From: an uncultured Marinoscillum sp.
GTDB lineage: Bacteria > Bacteroidota > Bacteroidia > Cytophagales > MED-G16
Direction: 5' to 3'
DNA: 64,000 nucleotides
Assembly: GCA_902523065.1 (NCBI GenBank)
Contig: CABYXZ010000001.1
Coordinates: 1-64,000 of the forward strand
The translations under genes were made by a program, and so were the position numbers. Shown in pieces: positions 8,735 through 17,442 of the stretch. Position 1 is the stretch's first letter. Each line of letters opens with the position of its first letter. The notes below the pieces were generated by a model that was not told the origin of the DNA, searched no databases, and saw only the letters and a list, made by a program, of their open reading frames with translations.

Positions 8735-9304
8735 TTGGAAGAGAAAGATCTTATAGAAAAATTAAAATCAAAAGATGAAGAAGCTTTTAGTTATTTTGTT
8801 GATCAATACAAAAAACTTGTATTTAATACATCTATTTCAATAATACAAAATTCTGAAGATGCAGATGATTTATCACAGGAGGTTTTTATTCAAATATTTA
8901 AATCTATAGAGGGCTTTAAAGGTAAATCAAGTTTATCGACCTGGATTTACAGAATAACAATATCTAAATCATTAGAGTATGTTAGATATAAAAAAAGGAA
9001 GAAGAGATTCACCTATTTAATGAACTTATTTAGAGAAGATGGTTCTACCATCGATATTCCTGAGTTTGAACATCCAGGAATAGTACTGGAAAGAAAGGAA
9101 GAATCTAAGATCTTATTTCGATCTATTGAAAAGCTTAGTGAAGATCAAAAAACAGCCTACATTCTTAAAAATATAAGAGGACTATCCTACAAAAAGATTT
9201 CAGAGATTATGAAAAAAACTTCCTCTTCAATAGAATCGTTAATATTTAGGGCTAAAAAAAATTTAAAAGTTATGATTGAAAATGAACTCAATGACAAGAA
9301 ATAA
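8735..9304 (+). CDS. ECF-type RNA polymerase sigma-70 factor (TTG start)
   Basis: The 189-residue protein shows sigma region 2 (residues 20-95, with DADDLSQEVFIQIFKSI and STWIYRITISKSLEYVR) and region 4 (about 125-180, with LSEDQKTAYILKNIRGLSYKKISEIM and a helix-turn-helix ending SLIFRAKKNLK). No ATG precedes region 2; an in-frame stop lies at 8726-8728, so TTG at 8735 is the only plausible start. The next three genes follow with short spacing or overlaps and encode a barrel protein, a one-helix membrane protein resembling an anti-sigma factor, and a CpxP/CnrX-like protein. The operon looks like an envelope-stress sensing module. Confidence 0.92.
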   Translation: MEEKDLIEKLKSKDEEAFSYFVDQYKKLVFNTSISIIQNSEDADDLSQEVFIQIFKSIEGFKGKSSLSTWIYRITISKSLEYVRYKKRKKRFTYLMNLFREDGSTIDIPEFEHPGIVLERKEESKILFRSIEKLSEDQKTAYILKNIRGLSYKKISEIMKKTSSSIESLIFRAKKNLKVMIENELNDKK

Positions 9305-9330
9305 TTATTTTTGACTTCTAACTAAATAAT

Positions 9331-10038
9331 ATGAAAATTAAAGTATTATATCTTTTTATACTATCAACTATATCCTTTAACATATATTCTCAAGAATTTA
9401 GGTATGGAATTAAAATAGGATCAGTATTTTCCAAACAAAGTCTTATAACTGAATCTAAATCGAATATAATCGGCGTTAGCTATAACAGAATTGGTGGTCT
9501 TCCATATGACGTCAATACTTATACTGGATATAATTTTGGTGCGAATTTAGAGTTATCATTTAAATTATTTCCTGATGATTATGACAAAAGAATTAAATCA
9601 TATCTAGGATTAAGAAGTGGTATTAATTATTCAGCACAAGGCGTGATTGTGGAAGATTCTAACAGAACATCCTTCACAAATAAATTAGATTATTTACAAA
9701 TTCCAATTCTAATTAACTTTAGAATGAATAATTTTAACTTCTTCATTGGACCACAAATTGGTAACATATTAAATATAAAAACTGAAGTTAGGGCATCAAC
9801 ATCTAACTATAATTTGGATACAGCATCGAGTTCAAATTCATTTAGATTTACAGAAAATGATTTTGGAGATAAAGAAACAAGTTTTGTTTGGGGATTTGGA
9901 TATAAAGTTTATAAAGGAACATCTCTTGAGATTAAATCTACAAGAGGAATAACAAATATATCGCAAGTTGAAGGAGAAATATGGAAAAATAAATCCTATG
10001 ATATTACTATTAATTTTAACATAAATGAAATTTTATGA
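9331..10038 (+). CDS. Outer-membrane beta-barrel protein (porin/PorT-like)
   Basis: The 235-residue product has a signal peptide (MKIKVLYLFILSTISFNIYSQ) and then alternating amphipathic strands: FRYGIKIGSVFS, YTGYNFGANLELSFKLF, YLGLRSGINYSAQG, LQIPILINFRM, FNFFIGPQIGN and FVWGFGYKVYKGTSLEIKS. This is the pattern of the small outer-membrane beta-barrel domain common in Bacteroidota. It sits between the sigma factor gene (26 bases upstream) and the putative anti-sigma gene (4-base overlap). Inference: it may be a sensor input or a regulon product of the module. Confidence 0.8.
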   Translation: MKIKVLYLFILSTISFNIYSQEFRYGIKIGSVFSKQSLITESKSNIIGVSYNRIGGLPYDVNTYTGYNFGANLELSFKLFPDDYDKRIKSYLGLRSGINYSAQGVIVEDSNRTSFTNKLDYLQIPILINFRMNNFNFFIGPQIGNILNIKTEVRASTSNYNLDTASSSNSFRFTENDFGDKETSFVWGFGYKVYKGTSLEIKSTRGITNISQVEGEIWKNKSYDITINFNINEIL

Positions 10039-10334
10039 AAAAAAGAATTAATAAAATAATAGATAGTTTAAATGGGATTAAAGAGGTAGAACCAAGACCA
10101 TATTTCTATTCTAGATTAGAAGGAAAAATGAAAAGCTCGAATGAAATCGATTTATTTTATAATAAAATTGAAAAACCAGTTTTCATAATAACATCTATAC
10201 TAATAATAGTGCTTACAGTAATAACATTAAATTTCAATGAATTAGAAGAAGACAACTCAAATTATACCATTGAAGATTTATATTTTGAGGATAATGAGTC
10301 TAGCATAATAAACCTAACTTCATATGAAGAGTAA
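10035..10334 (+). CDS. Putative membrane anti-sigma factor
   Basis: The 99-residue protein has a cytoplasmic N-terminal part of about 50 residues (INKIIDSLNGIKEVEPRPYFYSRLEGKM), one membrane helix (about 51-68, FIITSILIIVLTVITL) and a short acidic periplasmic tail of about 30 residues. Small one-helix proteins with this N-terminal pattern lie directly downstream of ECF sigma genes in many Flavobacteria and are taken as anti-sigma factors. I know of no direct proof for this group. Its start overlaps the barrel gene by 4 bases and its end overlaps the next gene by 11, so translation is probably coupled. Confidence 0.6.
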   Translation: MKKRINKIIDSLNGIKEVEPRPYFYSRLEGKMKSSNEIDLFYNKIEKPVFIITSILIIVLTVITLNFNELEEDNSNYTIEDLYFEDNESSIINLTSYEE

Positions 10335-10758
10335 ATACCTATATCTATTAATTTTTGTACTTATTGTCACAAATATTTTTACCGTATTTAATCACAGAAA
10401 GAAAGGCCCAAGAAAAAATTCAGATTTTTATAGAGAAATTAAATTTTTAAAGAAAGAATTAGAATTTTCAGAAAATCAAATCGATTTAGCAAAGGAGGAG
10501 TACAAAAGATATAAAAACAAAAAAGATAGCATAGAGAATAAATTTAGAAAATACGATATTGTGATAATGAACGATATTTCTGTTGGCAACAACAACAACC
10601 CTGAAAATATGGAAAAATATTATGAGATTGCTAAACTTTTAAATAAAGAAAGAATGAAACATTGGAGAATAATCAAGTCAATTGCAAACGAAAACCAAGA
10701 AAGAAAACTTGACAGCATTTGGTCTAAAGCAAAAGAAAAAATAACCTCAACTAATTGA
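10324..10758 (+). CDS. CpxP/CnrX-like periplasmic sensor protein, membrane-anchored
   Basis: The 144-residue protein has an N-terminal membrane helix or uncleaved signal (MKSKYLYLLIFVLIVTNIFTVF). The rest is a highly charged, all-helical region: FLKKELEFSENQIDLAKEEY, KKDSIENKFRKYD and a long C-terminal helix with RMKHWRIIKSIA. The pattern LEFSENQIDLAKEEY recalls the LTxxQ helices of Spy/CpxP/CnrX proteins, which bind misfolded proteins or metals in the periplasm. With the upstream sigma factor and one-helix protein, the order resembles CnrHYX-type control, in which the X protein restrains or triggers the anti-sigma factor. No clear metal-binding cluster of His or Cys is seen. Confidence 0.6.
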   Translation: MKSKYLYLLIFVLIVTNIFTVFNHRKKGPRKNSDFYREIKFLKKELEFSENQIDLAKEEYKRYKNKKDSIENKFRKYDIVIMNDISVGNNNNPENMEKYYEIAKLLNKERMKHWRIIKSIANENQERKLDSIWSKAKEKITSTN

Positions 10759-10773
10759 ATCAAATTTTAAGTT

Positions 10774-11262
10774 ATGAAAATTGGTGTGCTATCTGATACT
10801 CATAACTATCTACCTAAAAAAGCATTTCACTATCTAGAAGGATGCGATGAGATATGGCATGGTGGCGATATAGGTTCAATTAATTTACTTGAAAAACTTG
10901 AACAAATATGTCTTACAAGGGCAGTATGGGGAAATATTGATAATGAAATTATTAGAAGAGAAACGGAAGAGTATCTCATTTTTAAGATTAAAAACTTTAA
11001 AATCCTAATAATTCATATTGCCGGAAAAATTAACTCGTATAATAGAAAAACTAGAGATTTAATATTAGAAAATAAACCAAATTTATTGGTGTGTGGACAT
11101 AGCCATATACTAAAAATCGCAAGAGATAAAAAATATAATTTAATATACATGAATCCAGGAGCTGTTGGAAAAGTTGGATTTCACAAAGAGAAAACGATGG
11201 TTAGGTTTAACTTAGTTGATGACAAAATTGAAGACATGCAAGTAATAAAACTTGATGGATAA
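10774..11262 (+). CDS. YfcE/MJ0936-type metallophosphoesterase
   Basis: The 162-residue protein has the calcineurin-like phosphoesterase motifs in order: SDTHNY (Asp8, His10), GGDIGS (Asp32), GNIDNE, a middle His in IIHIAG, CGHSH and MNPGAVG. Small stand-alone members of this group hydrolyse phosphodiester model substrates with Mn2+; the natural substrate is unclear. No signal peptide is present. It starts 15 bases after the CpxP-like gene and may be read through from that operon, but its function is not obviously linked. Confidence 0.9.
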   Translation: MKIGVLSDTHNYLPKKAFHYLEGCDEIWHGGDIGSINLLEKLEQICLTRAVWGNIDNEIIRRETEEYLIFKIKNFKILIIHIAGKINSYNRKTRDLILENKPNLLVCGHSHILKIARDKKYNLIYMNPGAVGKVGFHKEKTMVRFNLVDDKIEDMQVIKLDG

Positions 11263-11263
11263 G

Positions 11264-11431
11264 CTATTTTTTAACAGGCTTTTTGGATGACTTTGAAAAA
11301 CCTTTCTTGATTTCTTCAACATCTACATTTCTTATAACTGGCTTTGCGTTTAAGCTTTTAATAACTTGTTTAGCTCTTTTAGCCTTTGAAACGTTCCTCC
11401 TTCCTTTTCTTTCTAATCTAGTAACTGCCAT
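11264..11431 (-). CDS. Small basic protein (55 residues), conserved-looking, possible ribosome-associated
   Basis: A short reading frame on the minus strand fills the gap between the phosphoesterase and hisS. It starts with ATG at 11431, stops with TAG at 11264 and encodes 55 residues. The product begins MAVTRLERKGRRNVSKAK and ends KSSKKPVKK. It is strongly basic (Lys/Arg more than a third) with a short central acidic patch (NVDVEEIKK). I recall similar MAVTRLxRKxRxN proteins beside housekeeping genes in Flavobacteria. The composition suggests RNA or ribosome binding. A Bacteroidota-specific ribosomal protein, bL38, has been described and is one candidate identity, but I cannot confirm that from memory of its sequence. 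Confidence 0.72.
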   Translation of the reverse strand: MAVTRLERKGRRNVSKAKRAKQVIKSLNAKPVIRNVDVEEIKKGFSKSSKKPVKK

Positions 11432-11484
11432 AATATTATATATTATTGGCGCAATTTAAATAAAAAATAATGTAAATCATTTGC

Positions 11485-11492
11485 TAGCTTTG
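11485..11492 (+). promoter_or_regulatory. Possible Bacteroidota -7 promoter element for hisS
   Basis: TAGCTTTG matches the TAnnTTTG consensus exactly and ends 17 bases before the hisS ATG at 11510. No TTTG is seen at the usual -33 distance, so the site is supported by the -7 element alone. Confidence 0.4.
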
Positions 11493-11509
11493 TAATAAAT
11501 TTTAAAAAA

Positions 11510-12868
11510 ATGAATAAGATTAAACCATCACTTGCTAAAGGAACAAGAGACTTTGGGCCTGATGAAATGGAAATAAGAGAATATGTAATGAATATTTTCA
11601 AAGATGTATTTAATCTTTATGGTTTCAGATCTATTCAAACACCATCTATTGAAAATACCGAAGTCTTAACAGGAAACTATGGTGAAGAGGGAGATAAATT
11701 AATTTTTAGAATACTTAATTCAGGTGATTTCCTAAAAAATACATCGGAAAAAGATTTAAATGATCAAAATAATCTAAAATCTAAAATATCAAGTAAAGCT
11801 CTAAGATACGATTTGACAGTACCACTGGCAAGGTACGTATCTATGAATCAAGATAAAATATCAATTCCATTTAAAAGGTATCAAATTCAACCAGTATGGA
11901 GAGCAGACAGACCACAAAAAGGAAGATTTAGAGAGTTTTATCAATGTGACGTTGATTACATAGGTACAAATTCAAAGTTATGTGAAGCTGAAATTATTGA
12001 TCTTGTATATACATTATTTGATAAGCTTAAAATAACAGATATTGATTTTAAATTAAATAACAGAAAGATTCTTCAAGGCATTGCTGAAACATTAAATTTT
12101 CCTGAAAGATTTAATGAAATCTGTATAATGATTGACAAAATTGACAAAATTGGTTTTGATAAGTTTGAAAAAGAATTAAATGATAAAAAATTTGAGTTGT
12201 CAAGTATTAAAAAACTTATCAAAATACTAAAGTTTAAAGGGTCTAATACTGAAAAAATTAATTTCATTGAGGATATAATTAAAAATTCAAACACTGGAAT
12301 TGAGGGTATAAAAGAAATCAGAGAAATAGATGAGTTAAACGAAAACTATATATTAGACTTTAGTCTTGCAAGGGGTCTATCATATTATACTTCATCAATT
12401 TTTGAGGTTAAATCAAATAAAGAAAGTATTGGCAGTCTTTGTGGAGGGGGAAGATATGAAAATCTGACTGAAAAATTTGGAGTAAAAAACATGCCAGGAA
12501 TTGGAATTTCATTTGGTATGGAAAGGATTTTTGAATTACTTGACTGTAATGATAACATTCAAAATGTTATTAATGATAATAAAGTTCTATTGTCATATCT
12601 TGATGTGAAATTTATTCCAAAATGTCTTGAAATAGCAAATAAATTAAGGGTAAATAATATTAGTGTAGACTTAGTGACCGACAATTTTAAATTGAAAAAA
12701 CAGCTAAAATATGCAAATAAAAACAATATACCCTACGTTCTTATAGTAGGAGAAGATGAAATCAATACAAATTATTTCACATTAAAAAACATGAAAAACG
12801 GTGAACAGGAAAAAAAATCTATTGATGATATCATTTCCAAGATGAAATCAATTAATAAAAATGAATAA
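11510..12868 (+). CDS. hisS: Histidine--tRNA ligase
   Basis: The 452-residue class II synthetase starts with LAKGTRDFGPDEM (motif 1 region). It carries motif 2 around residues 120-150 (RPQKGRFREFYQCDVDYIG), the histidine-specific loops YDLTVPLARYV and LARGLSYYTS, and motif 3 (GIGISFGMERIFELL). The C-terminal approximately 100 residues form the anticodon-binding alpha/beta domain (VLLSYLDVKFIPKCLEIANKLR). It charges tRNA-His in the cytoplasm. It heads a tightly packed run (hisS, T9SS protein, ybaB, glycosyltransferase) with 8-base overlap to the next gene. Confidence 0.96.
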   Translation: MNKIKPSLAKGTRDFGPDEMEIREYVMNIFKDVFNLYGFRSIQTPSIENTEVLTGNYGEEGDKLIFRILNSGDFLKNTSEKDLNDQNNLKSKISSKALRYDLTVPLARYVSMNQDKISIPFKRYQIQPVWRADRPQKGRFREFYQCDVDYIGTNSKLCEAEIIDLVYTLFDKLKITDIDFKLNNRKILQGIAETLNFPERFNEICIMIDKIDKIGFDKFEKELNDKKFELSSIKKLIKILKFKGSNTEKINFIEDIIKNSNTGIEGIKEIREIDELNENYILDFSLARGLSYYTSSIFEVKSNKESIGSLCGGGRYENLTEKFGVKNMPGIGISFGMERIFELLDCNDNIQNVINDNKVLLSYLDVKFIPKCLEIANKLRVNNISVDLVTDNFKLKKQLKYANKNNIPYVLIVGEDEINTNYFTLKNMKNGEQEKKSIDDIISKMKSINKNE

Positions 12869-14195
12869 ACTTTTCATATCAATAATTTTATTGATCTTGT
12901 TATCGCTAAATTCATATTCCCAAAAAAGTAATCTTGAAAGGTTTGAAGTAAATTTAATAAGTGGATGCGCTCCTTTAGAAGTTCAAATAGTTGATGAGAA
13001 TGTAGATTCTACAGCTACTGTAATTCAGTACGACTTCAATTACAACAATTTATCATTTAATCCCTCATCAACTACATTTAATATATATGAAAACCCTGGT
13101 AAATACATTATAGCACAGGCGATTAACGTAGATAATGTAGAAAAAATTGACATAATTGAAATTGAGGTTTTTGAACCAAAAGAATTTGAAATAAAAATAA
13201 GTAATTGTCTTAATAATAAAATGGAAATTGAAATTATTGACAACTACTACACTGGATATAATCTGTATATTGAGAATACTTTTATAAAAGAATTAGATCA
13301 AGGGATAAATAACTTTGATTATAGTAATTATTTAGACTCAGAAAATAAATTCAATGGTTTTATTAGAGCAGAGTTTTATGGTAATGACATAAGTTGTTAT
13401 GAAGAAAGTTTTTCAATTTCTTCAGTAAATTCAAATACTAAAAATTTTATAGATTCTGTAAAGGTTTCAGATGACAGAACATTTTATAGTTTATTTTATA
13501 AACCTGAGAAAAGTACTAACTACAAACTTAAAATTGACGAAAGAATTGATTCTGTCTACTTAAGTCCGTCATACATTTATTTTAACGATTCAAAAATAGA
13601 AATATCAAATAAAACGTTTTCTGACAAACATGTAGAGATTGAAAAAATTTACACGTGTCAAAATGAAGTAATTGTGGACGGAATATACCTAATTTATACA
13701 AATGCTTATGAAGAGCGTGATGGAATAAAAATTGATCTGGATTATATAAATGAGTATGATTCATTACATATCTTTAAAAATTCAGAACTTTTTTCAAATT
13801 CTAAAAAATTAAATATGGATAGTTATAACCTGATTGAGGGAGAAGAATATTGTTATTACTCTGTTGGGTTTAAAAATGGAAAAAAATCTATTTCAAATTT
13901 AAGCTGTTTAATCAGCAGTAAAAATTACAATCCTTTACCTATGCCAAATAGCTTTACACCAAATGGAGATGGTCTCAACGATGAATTTAAACCTTTTGAA
14001 AAAAATGTTTCTGACTATAAATTAACTATATACAATAATTTTGGAGTAAATATTTTTGAAAGTAATGATATTGGTTTCGGATGGGATGGAAATTTTGATG
14101 GCAAAGTAATTCAAGGTTCATATATTTACATATTAGATTTTACTTTGAATGGAAAAAAAGTAAAACAAAAAGGAAAATTTTTATTAATAAAGTAG
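12861..14195 (+). CDS. Secreted protein with PKD-like domain and T9SS type B sorting domain
   Basis: The 444-residue product has a signal peptide (to about residue 20, ending NSYSQ). A PKD-like domain follows at about 25-100, with SGCAPLEVQIVD and a YENPGKYIIAQ strand. The C-terminal approximately 85 residues form the gliding-motility-associated type B sorting domain: MPNSFTPNGDGLNDEFKPF, then LTIYNNFGVNIFES, GWDGNFDGK and GSYIYILDFTLNGK. Type B domains direct export by the type IX system and attachment to SprF/PorP-like outer-membrane proteins. The middle region is beta-rich with scattered cysteines and no enzyme motif. It overlaps hisS by 8 bases; a ybaB gene follows after 6 bases. Confidence 0.88.
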   Translation: MNKLFISIILLILLSLNSYSQKSNLERFEVNLISGCAPLEVQIVDENVDSTATVIQYDFNYNNLSFNPSSTTFNIYENPGKYIIAQAINVDNVEKIDIIEIEVFEPKEFEIKISNCLNNKMEIEIIDNYYTGYNLYIENTFIKELDQGINNFDYSNYLDSENKFNGFIRAEFYGNDISCYEESFSISSVNSNTKNFIDSVKVSDDRTFYSLFYKPEKSTNYKLKIDERIDSVYLSPSYIYFNDSKIEISNKTFSDKHVEIEKIYTCQNEVIVDGIYLIYTNAYEERDGIKIDLDYINEYDSLHIFKNSELFSNSKKLNMDSYNLIEGEEYCYYSVGFKNGKKSISNLSCLISSKNYNPLPMPNSFTPNGDGLNDEFKPFEKNVSDYKLTIYNNFGVNIFESNDIGFGWDGNFDGKVIQGSYIYILDFTLNGKKVKQKGKFLLIK

Positions 14196-14201
14196 AGCAA
14201 T

Positions 14202-14531
14202 ATGTTTGATATGATGAAAATGATGGGAAAATTCAAGGAGGCCCAAGATAAAATGAAAGAAATAAAAAATCAGTTAGATACAATCAAAGTTGAATCAGAA
14301 TCAGGAGCAGGATTAGTAAAAGTGGAAGTTAACGGAAAAAAGGAGGTTATTTCTATCAAAATTGATAAAAGTATAATTAATGAGGTTGAGATGGTAGAAG
14401 ATTTAACAGTTGCAGCTGTTAACAAGGCAATGAAAAAGGTTGAAATAAAGTCAAGTGAGTTCATAAAAGAAAAAACTGGAAACTTAATGCCCAATATTCC
14501 AGGCTTTGATATTGGTAATTTATTTAAATAA
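14202..14531 (+). CDS. YbaB/EbfC nucleoid-associated protein
   Basis: The 109-residue protein has the YbaB/EbfC pattern: an N-terminal helix (MMKMMGKFKEAQDKMKEIKNQL), the strand set SGAGLVKVEVNGKKEVISIKID, and a C-terminal helix ending ... LMPNIPGFDIGNLFK. The family forms dimers that bind DNA and is often next to dnaX and recR, but here it lies between a T9SS protein gene and a glycosyltransferase gene. Its stop codon touches the start of the glycosyltransferase gene (1-base overlap), which points to cotranscription. Confidence 0.93.
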   Translation: MFDMMKMMGKFKEAQDKMKEIKNQLDTIKVESESGAGLVKVEVNGKKEVISIKIDKSIINEVEMVEDLTVAAVNKAMKKVEIKSSEFIKEKTGNLMPNIPGFDIGNLFK

Positions 14532-15544
14532 TGCTATCAAATAAGAGAATTGCAATAGCAATTTTAAATTATAATGGACTAAATCTCCTAAAAAAATTCT
14601 TACCGTCAGTTGTTAAACACTCTGACAAAAAATTATCAACTATTTACATAATAGATAACGGTTCAGATGACGAATCAAATATTTATGTAAAAAATAAATT
14701 TCCTGAAATAAAAATAATTCAAAATGATAAAAATTATGGATATGCTGGAGGTTACAATAAAGGTTTATCAAAAATAGATTACGATTATTATGTACTAATA
14801 AATAATGATGTAGAGGTAACTAAGGGTTGGTTAAATCCAATGTTTGAACTTCTTGAGTCGGATCAAAATTTTGCTACTTGCCAGCCAAAAATAAAATCTT
14901 ATCATAACAAAAAAAAATTTGACTATGCAGGAGGATCAGGTGGATATTTAGATTTTCTTGGATATCCATTCTGTAGAGGAAGAATATTTGATTCAATTGA
15001 AGAAGATTTTGGACAGTATGATGATGAAAAAGAAATATTCTGGTCATCAGGTGCTTGCTTTATGATTAGATCAAAAGTATTCAGAGAAGTAAATGGTTTT
15101 GATTTTGATTTTTTTGCACACATGGAAGAAATAGATCTGTGTTGGAGGCTTAAAAATCTAAAATATAAAAATTTTTGTCAACCAAAGAGTTTAGTATACC
15201 ATGCTGGAGGTGAGACACTAAATGATAATAATCCAAAAAAAACATATCTTAACTTCAGGAATAATCTTATAATGATTTTAAAAAATGAAAATCTTTTTTA
15301 TGCATTTCCTAAACTTTTTATAAGATTAATACTTGATGCCTTTGCATCAGTTATAATTTGTGTTAAGAAAAAAAATATTCTTCATTTAATATCAATAATA
15401 ATGGCATATCTAATATTTATTTTAAATATTCCAAAAACCTTATTGAGAAAAAGGTCTGGAATTTTTAATCATGGAAAACTAAAAAAAGAAATTTTACCTA
15501 TTAATTACTTTCTTAAGGGTAAAAAAAGGTTCAGTGATTTATAA
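14531..15544 (+). CDS. Family 2 glycosyltransferase (rhamnosyltransferase-like)
   Basis: The 337-residue protein is a GT-A fold enzyme. It has IAILNYNGLNLLKKFLPS, IIDNGSDDES and the DxD-like metal motif in VLINNDVEV (about residue 97), then a downstream acceptor segment with SSGACFMIRSKVFREVNGFDFDFFAHMEEIDLCWRL. A Cys-Gln-Pro-Lys-Ser-containing stretch and YHAGG follow. One or two C-terminal hydrophobic segments (about residues 245-310) probably anchor it to the inner membrane. It transfers an activated sugar to an unknown acceptor, likely a cell-surface glycan. Confidence 0.9.
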   Translation: MLSNKRIAIAILNYNGLNLLKKFLPSVVKHSDKKLSTIYIIDNGSDDESNIYVKNKFPEIKIIQNDKNYGYAGGYNKGLSKIDYDYYVLINNDVEVTKGWLNPMFELLESDQNFATCQPKIKSYHNKKKFDYAGGSGGYLDFLGYPFCRGRIFDSIEEDFGQYDDEKEIFWSSGACFMIRSKVFREVNGFDFDFFAHMEEIDLCWRLKNLKYKNFCQPKSLVYHAGGETLNDNNPKKTYLNFRNNLIMILKNENLFYAFPKLFIRLILDAFASVIICVKKKNILHLISIIMAYLIFILNIPKTLLRKRSGIFNHGKLKKEILPINYFLKGKKRFSDL

Positions 15545-15574
15545 ATATTTATTCGATAAATAGATAAAAATATG

Positions 15575-15582
15575 TATTTTTG
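15575..15582 (+). promoter_or_regulatory. Possible Bacteroidota -7 promoter element for the OmpA/TPR lipoprotein gene
   Basis: TATTTTTG matches TAnnTTTG and ends 22 bases before the ATG at 15605. The region upstream is AT-rich without a clear TTTG at -33. Confidence 0.4.
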
Positions 15583-15604
15583 AAGCTGATAAGTAATTAC
15601 TTTA

Positions 15605-17422
15605 ATGAAACAAATTATGAAAAATATTAATATTTTAAATCTTTTCATCTTCTCATTTTTAATGTTTACTGCCTGTAATCCATTAAAGAAGATGATTGAA
15701 TTATCTAAACAGCAACAAATTAATGTGAACCCTGACCCTATTACTTTAGCAGGATCTAGTGTATCATTTGATGTTCAAACTACCCTCCCCAAAGGTATGT
15801 TACCTAAGGGAACTAGCTACACACTTAATTTTGAGTTTGATGGAAACGATGTTGGATCAGTTGAGTTTAAAGCTTCTGATTATCCAAATAGTTCTTCTTC
15901 TACATCTACCTCAACTCAAACAATCTCAGTGCCATACAATAGCGCTACAATGGGTGGCTCACCAGCTAAGTTAACTGTAGTTGGTACTGCAAAAGTTGTT
16001 GCAACAGGAAACAGTCTAGATACTGAGGAATCTGATGTTGCTGATGGTGTAAATAAAACAATTACATTGACAAATGCGTCAATGATTCCTACACCTAAAG
16101 CATATCCAGGATATACTGATGCTGAAGAAACAGAAACTACATCTGTAGATTTTTATTTCAATCAAGGTAGTTCTTATTTGAGAGGTTCTGAAAGAAAAAG
16201 TGACAGGGGAGAAAAATTTTCTGCGTTTCTAGCTGAAAAAAATATCACAAAAGGCGTAAATATTGTTGGTGCACACTCTCCAGAAGGTTCAACAAAAGTT
16301 AATGAGTCATTAGCATCAAGAAGATCTGCTGCCATAGAGAAATTTTACAGAGCAGAAATGGATAAATACGACTACAAAGATGAAGCGGATAAGGTTGGTT
16401 TTACTCTTGTTCCTGTAGTTGAAAACTGGGATGCTTTAAGAAACGCCTTGAAAGAATCTGATGCTGTATCAAGTGCAGATAAAAGTCAAATATTGGCTAT
16501 TGTAAATGGTGGTGGTTCATTTGTAGACAAAGAAAAATCATTATCAAAATTATCATCATACAGAACTTTGATAAAAGAGGTTTATCCTGATTTAAGAAAT
16601 GCAAGAACTGAAGTAGTAACAGTTATTGAGAAAAAACCTAATAACGAGATTCTTGCCATAGCTCAGAATATAGTATCAGGTGAGGCATCATCAGATGCTT
16701 TATCTCATGGAGAGCTTTTATTCGCTGGAACTCTTACACCAGACTTAAAAGAGAAGGCTGCAATATATGGATCCGCAGTTCAGTGGGGAGGTACATGGCA
16801 GGCTCACAACGATTTTGGATCAGTACACATCCAACTTGCAAGACAGGAAGAAATGGGTTCTGATGCTCAAAATAAATTATTAGAAGCTGCCAAAACTCAA
16901 CTTGACATTTCTAATACTAAGAATGAAAATGCTGAAGCACATCTTAACCTAGCTGCAATAGCTGCTATGCAATACGACTGGAATTTAGCAAATGAGCATA
17001 TTAATAAATCTGCAGATTTAGATCTTACATATGCAGATGGACCATATAATATGGCTAAAGGGACAATTTCAATTCCTCTCGGTGATTACGAGAATGCTGT
17101 CAACCATCTTGAAAAAGTTGGTCAAAGAGGTTGGGCAAAATGGAGAAAAGGAGTTGTACAACTAATGTCAGGAAATATTGACGAGGCTAAAAAAGAAATG
17201 GCTGCGTTAAGAAAACAATTTGCTGATAACGGATGGACAGAAAATGGTGGAATCGATTACATATACGCTGTAATATCTGCAAGAGAGGGTGATGCTGACG
17301 GTGTATCAAATAACCTTAAAGCTGCAATCTCAAAAGATGAGAATGGTTCATTCAAAGAAAGGATTATTAACGACCTCGAATTCGTTAACTATCAAAATGC
17401 GGTCCAATCTGCAATGAATTAA
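15605..17422 (+). CDS. OmpA-like lipoprotein with TPR repeats
   Basis: The 605-residue product has a lipoprotein signal peptide ending FTAC (Cys24, or Cys20 if the second Met at 15617 is used). An N-terminal beta domain (about 35-155) is followed by an OmpA-like peptidoglycan-binding domain (about 180-330: VDFYFNQGSSYLRGSE, IVGAHSPEGS, SLASRRSAAIEKFY). The C-terminal approximately 220 residues are helical TPR-like repeats with NAEAHLNLAAIAAMQYDWNLA and YADGPYNMAKGTISIPLGDYENAV. It probably lies on the periplasmic side of the outer membrane and bridges it to peptidoglycan, with the TPRs as a partner platform. A strong intrinsic terminator follows. Confidence 0.85.
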   Translation: MKQIMKNINILNLFIFSFLMFTACNPLKKMIELSKQQQINVNPDPITLAGSSVSFDVQTTLPKGMLPKGTSYTLNFEFDGNDVGSVEFKASDYPNSSSSTSTSTQTISVPYNSATMGGSPAKLTVVGTAKVVATGNSLDTEESDVADGVNKTITLTNASMIPTPKAYPGYTDAEETETTSVDFYFNQGSSYLRGSERKSDRGEKFSAFLAEKNITKGVNIVGAHSPEGSTKVNESLASRRSAAIEKFYRAEMDKYDYKDEADKVGFTLVPVVENWDALRNALKESDAVSSADKSQILAIVNGGGSFVDKEKSLSKLSSYRTLIKEVYPDLRNARTEVVTVIEKKPNNEILAIAQNIVSGEASSDALSHGELLFAGTLTPDLKEKAAIYGSAVQWGGTWQAHNDFGSVHIQLARQEEMGSDAQNKLLEAAKTQLDISNTKNENAEAHLNLAAIAAMQYDWNLANEHINKSADLDLTYADGPYNMAKGTISIPLGDYENAVNHLEKVGQRGWAKWRKGVVQLMSGNIDEAKKEMAALRKQFADNGWTENGGIDYIYAVISAREGDADGVSNNLKAAISKDENGSFKERIINDLEFVNYQNAVQSAMN

Positions 17423-17442
17423 TTTTACTAAATTATTTAAAT

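Noticed and set aside
8731-8737. TACTTTG as a -7 promoter box directly at the sigma factor start
   Set aside because: It is one base short of TAnnTTTG and overlaps the only possible start codon (TTG at 8735), so a transcript from it would begin after the start codon.
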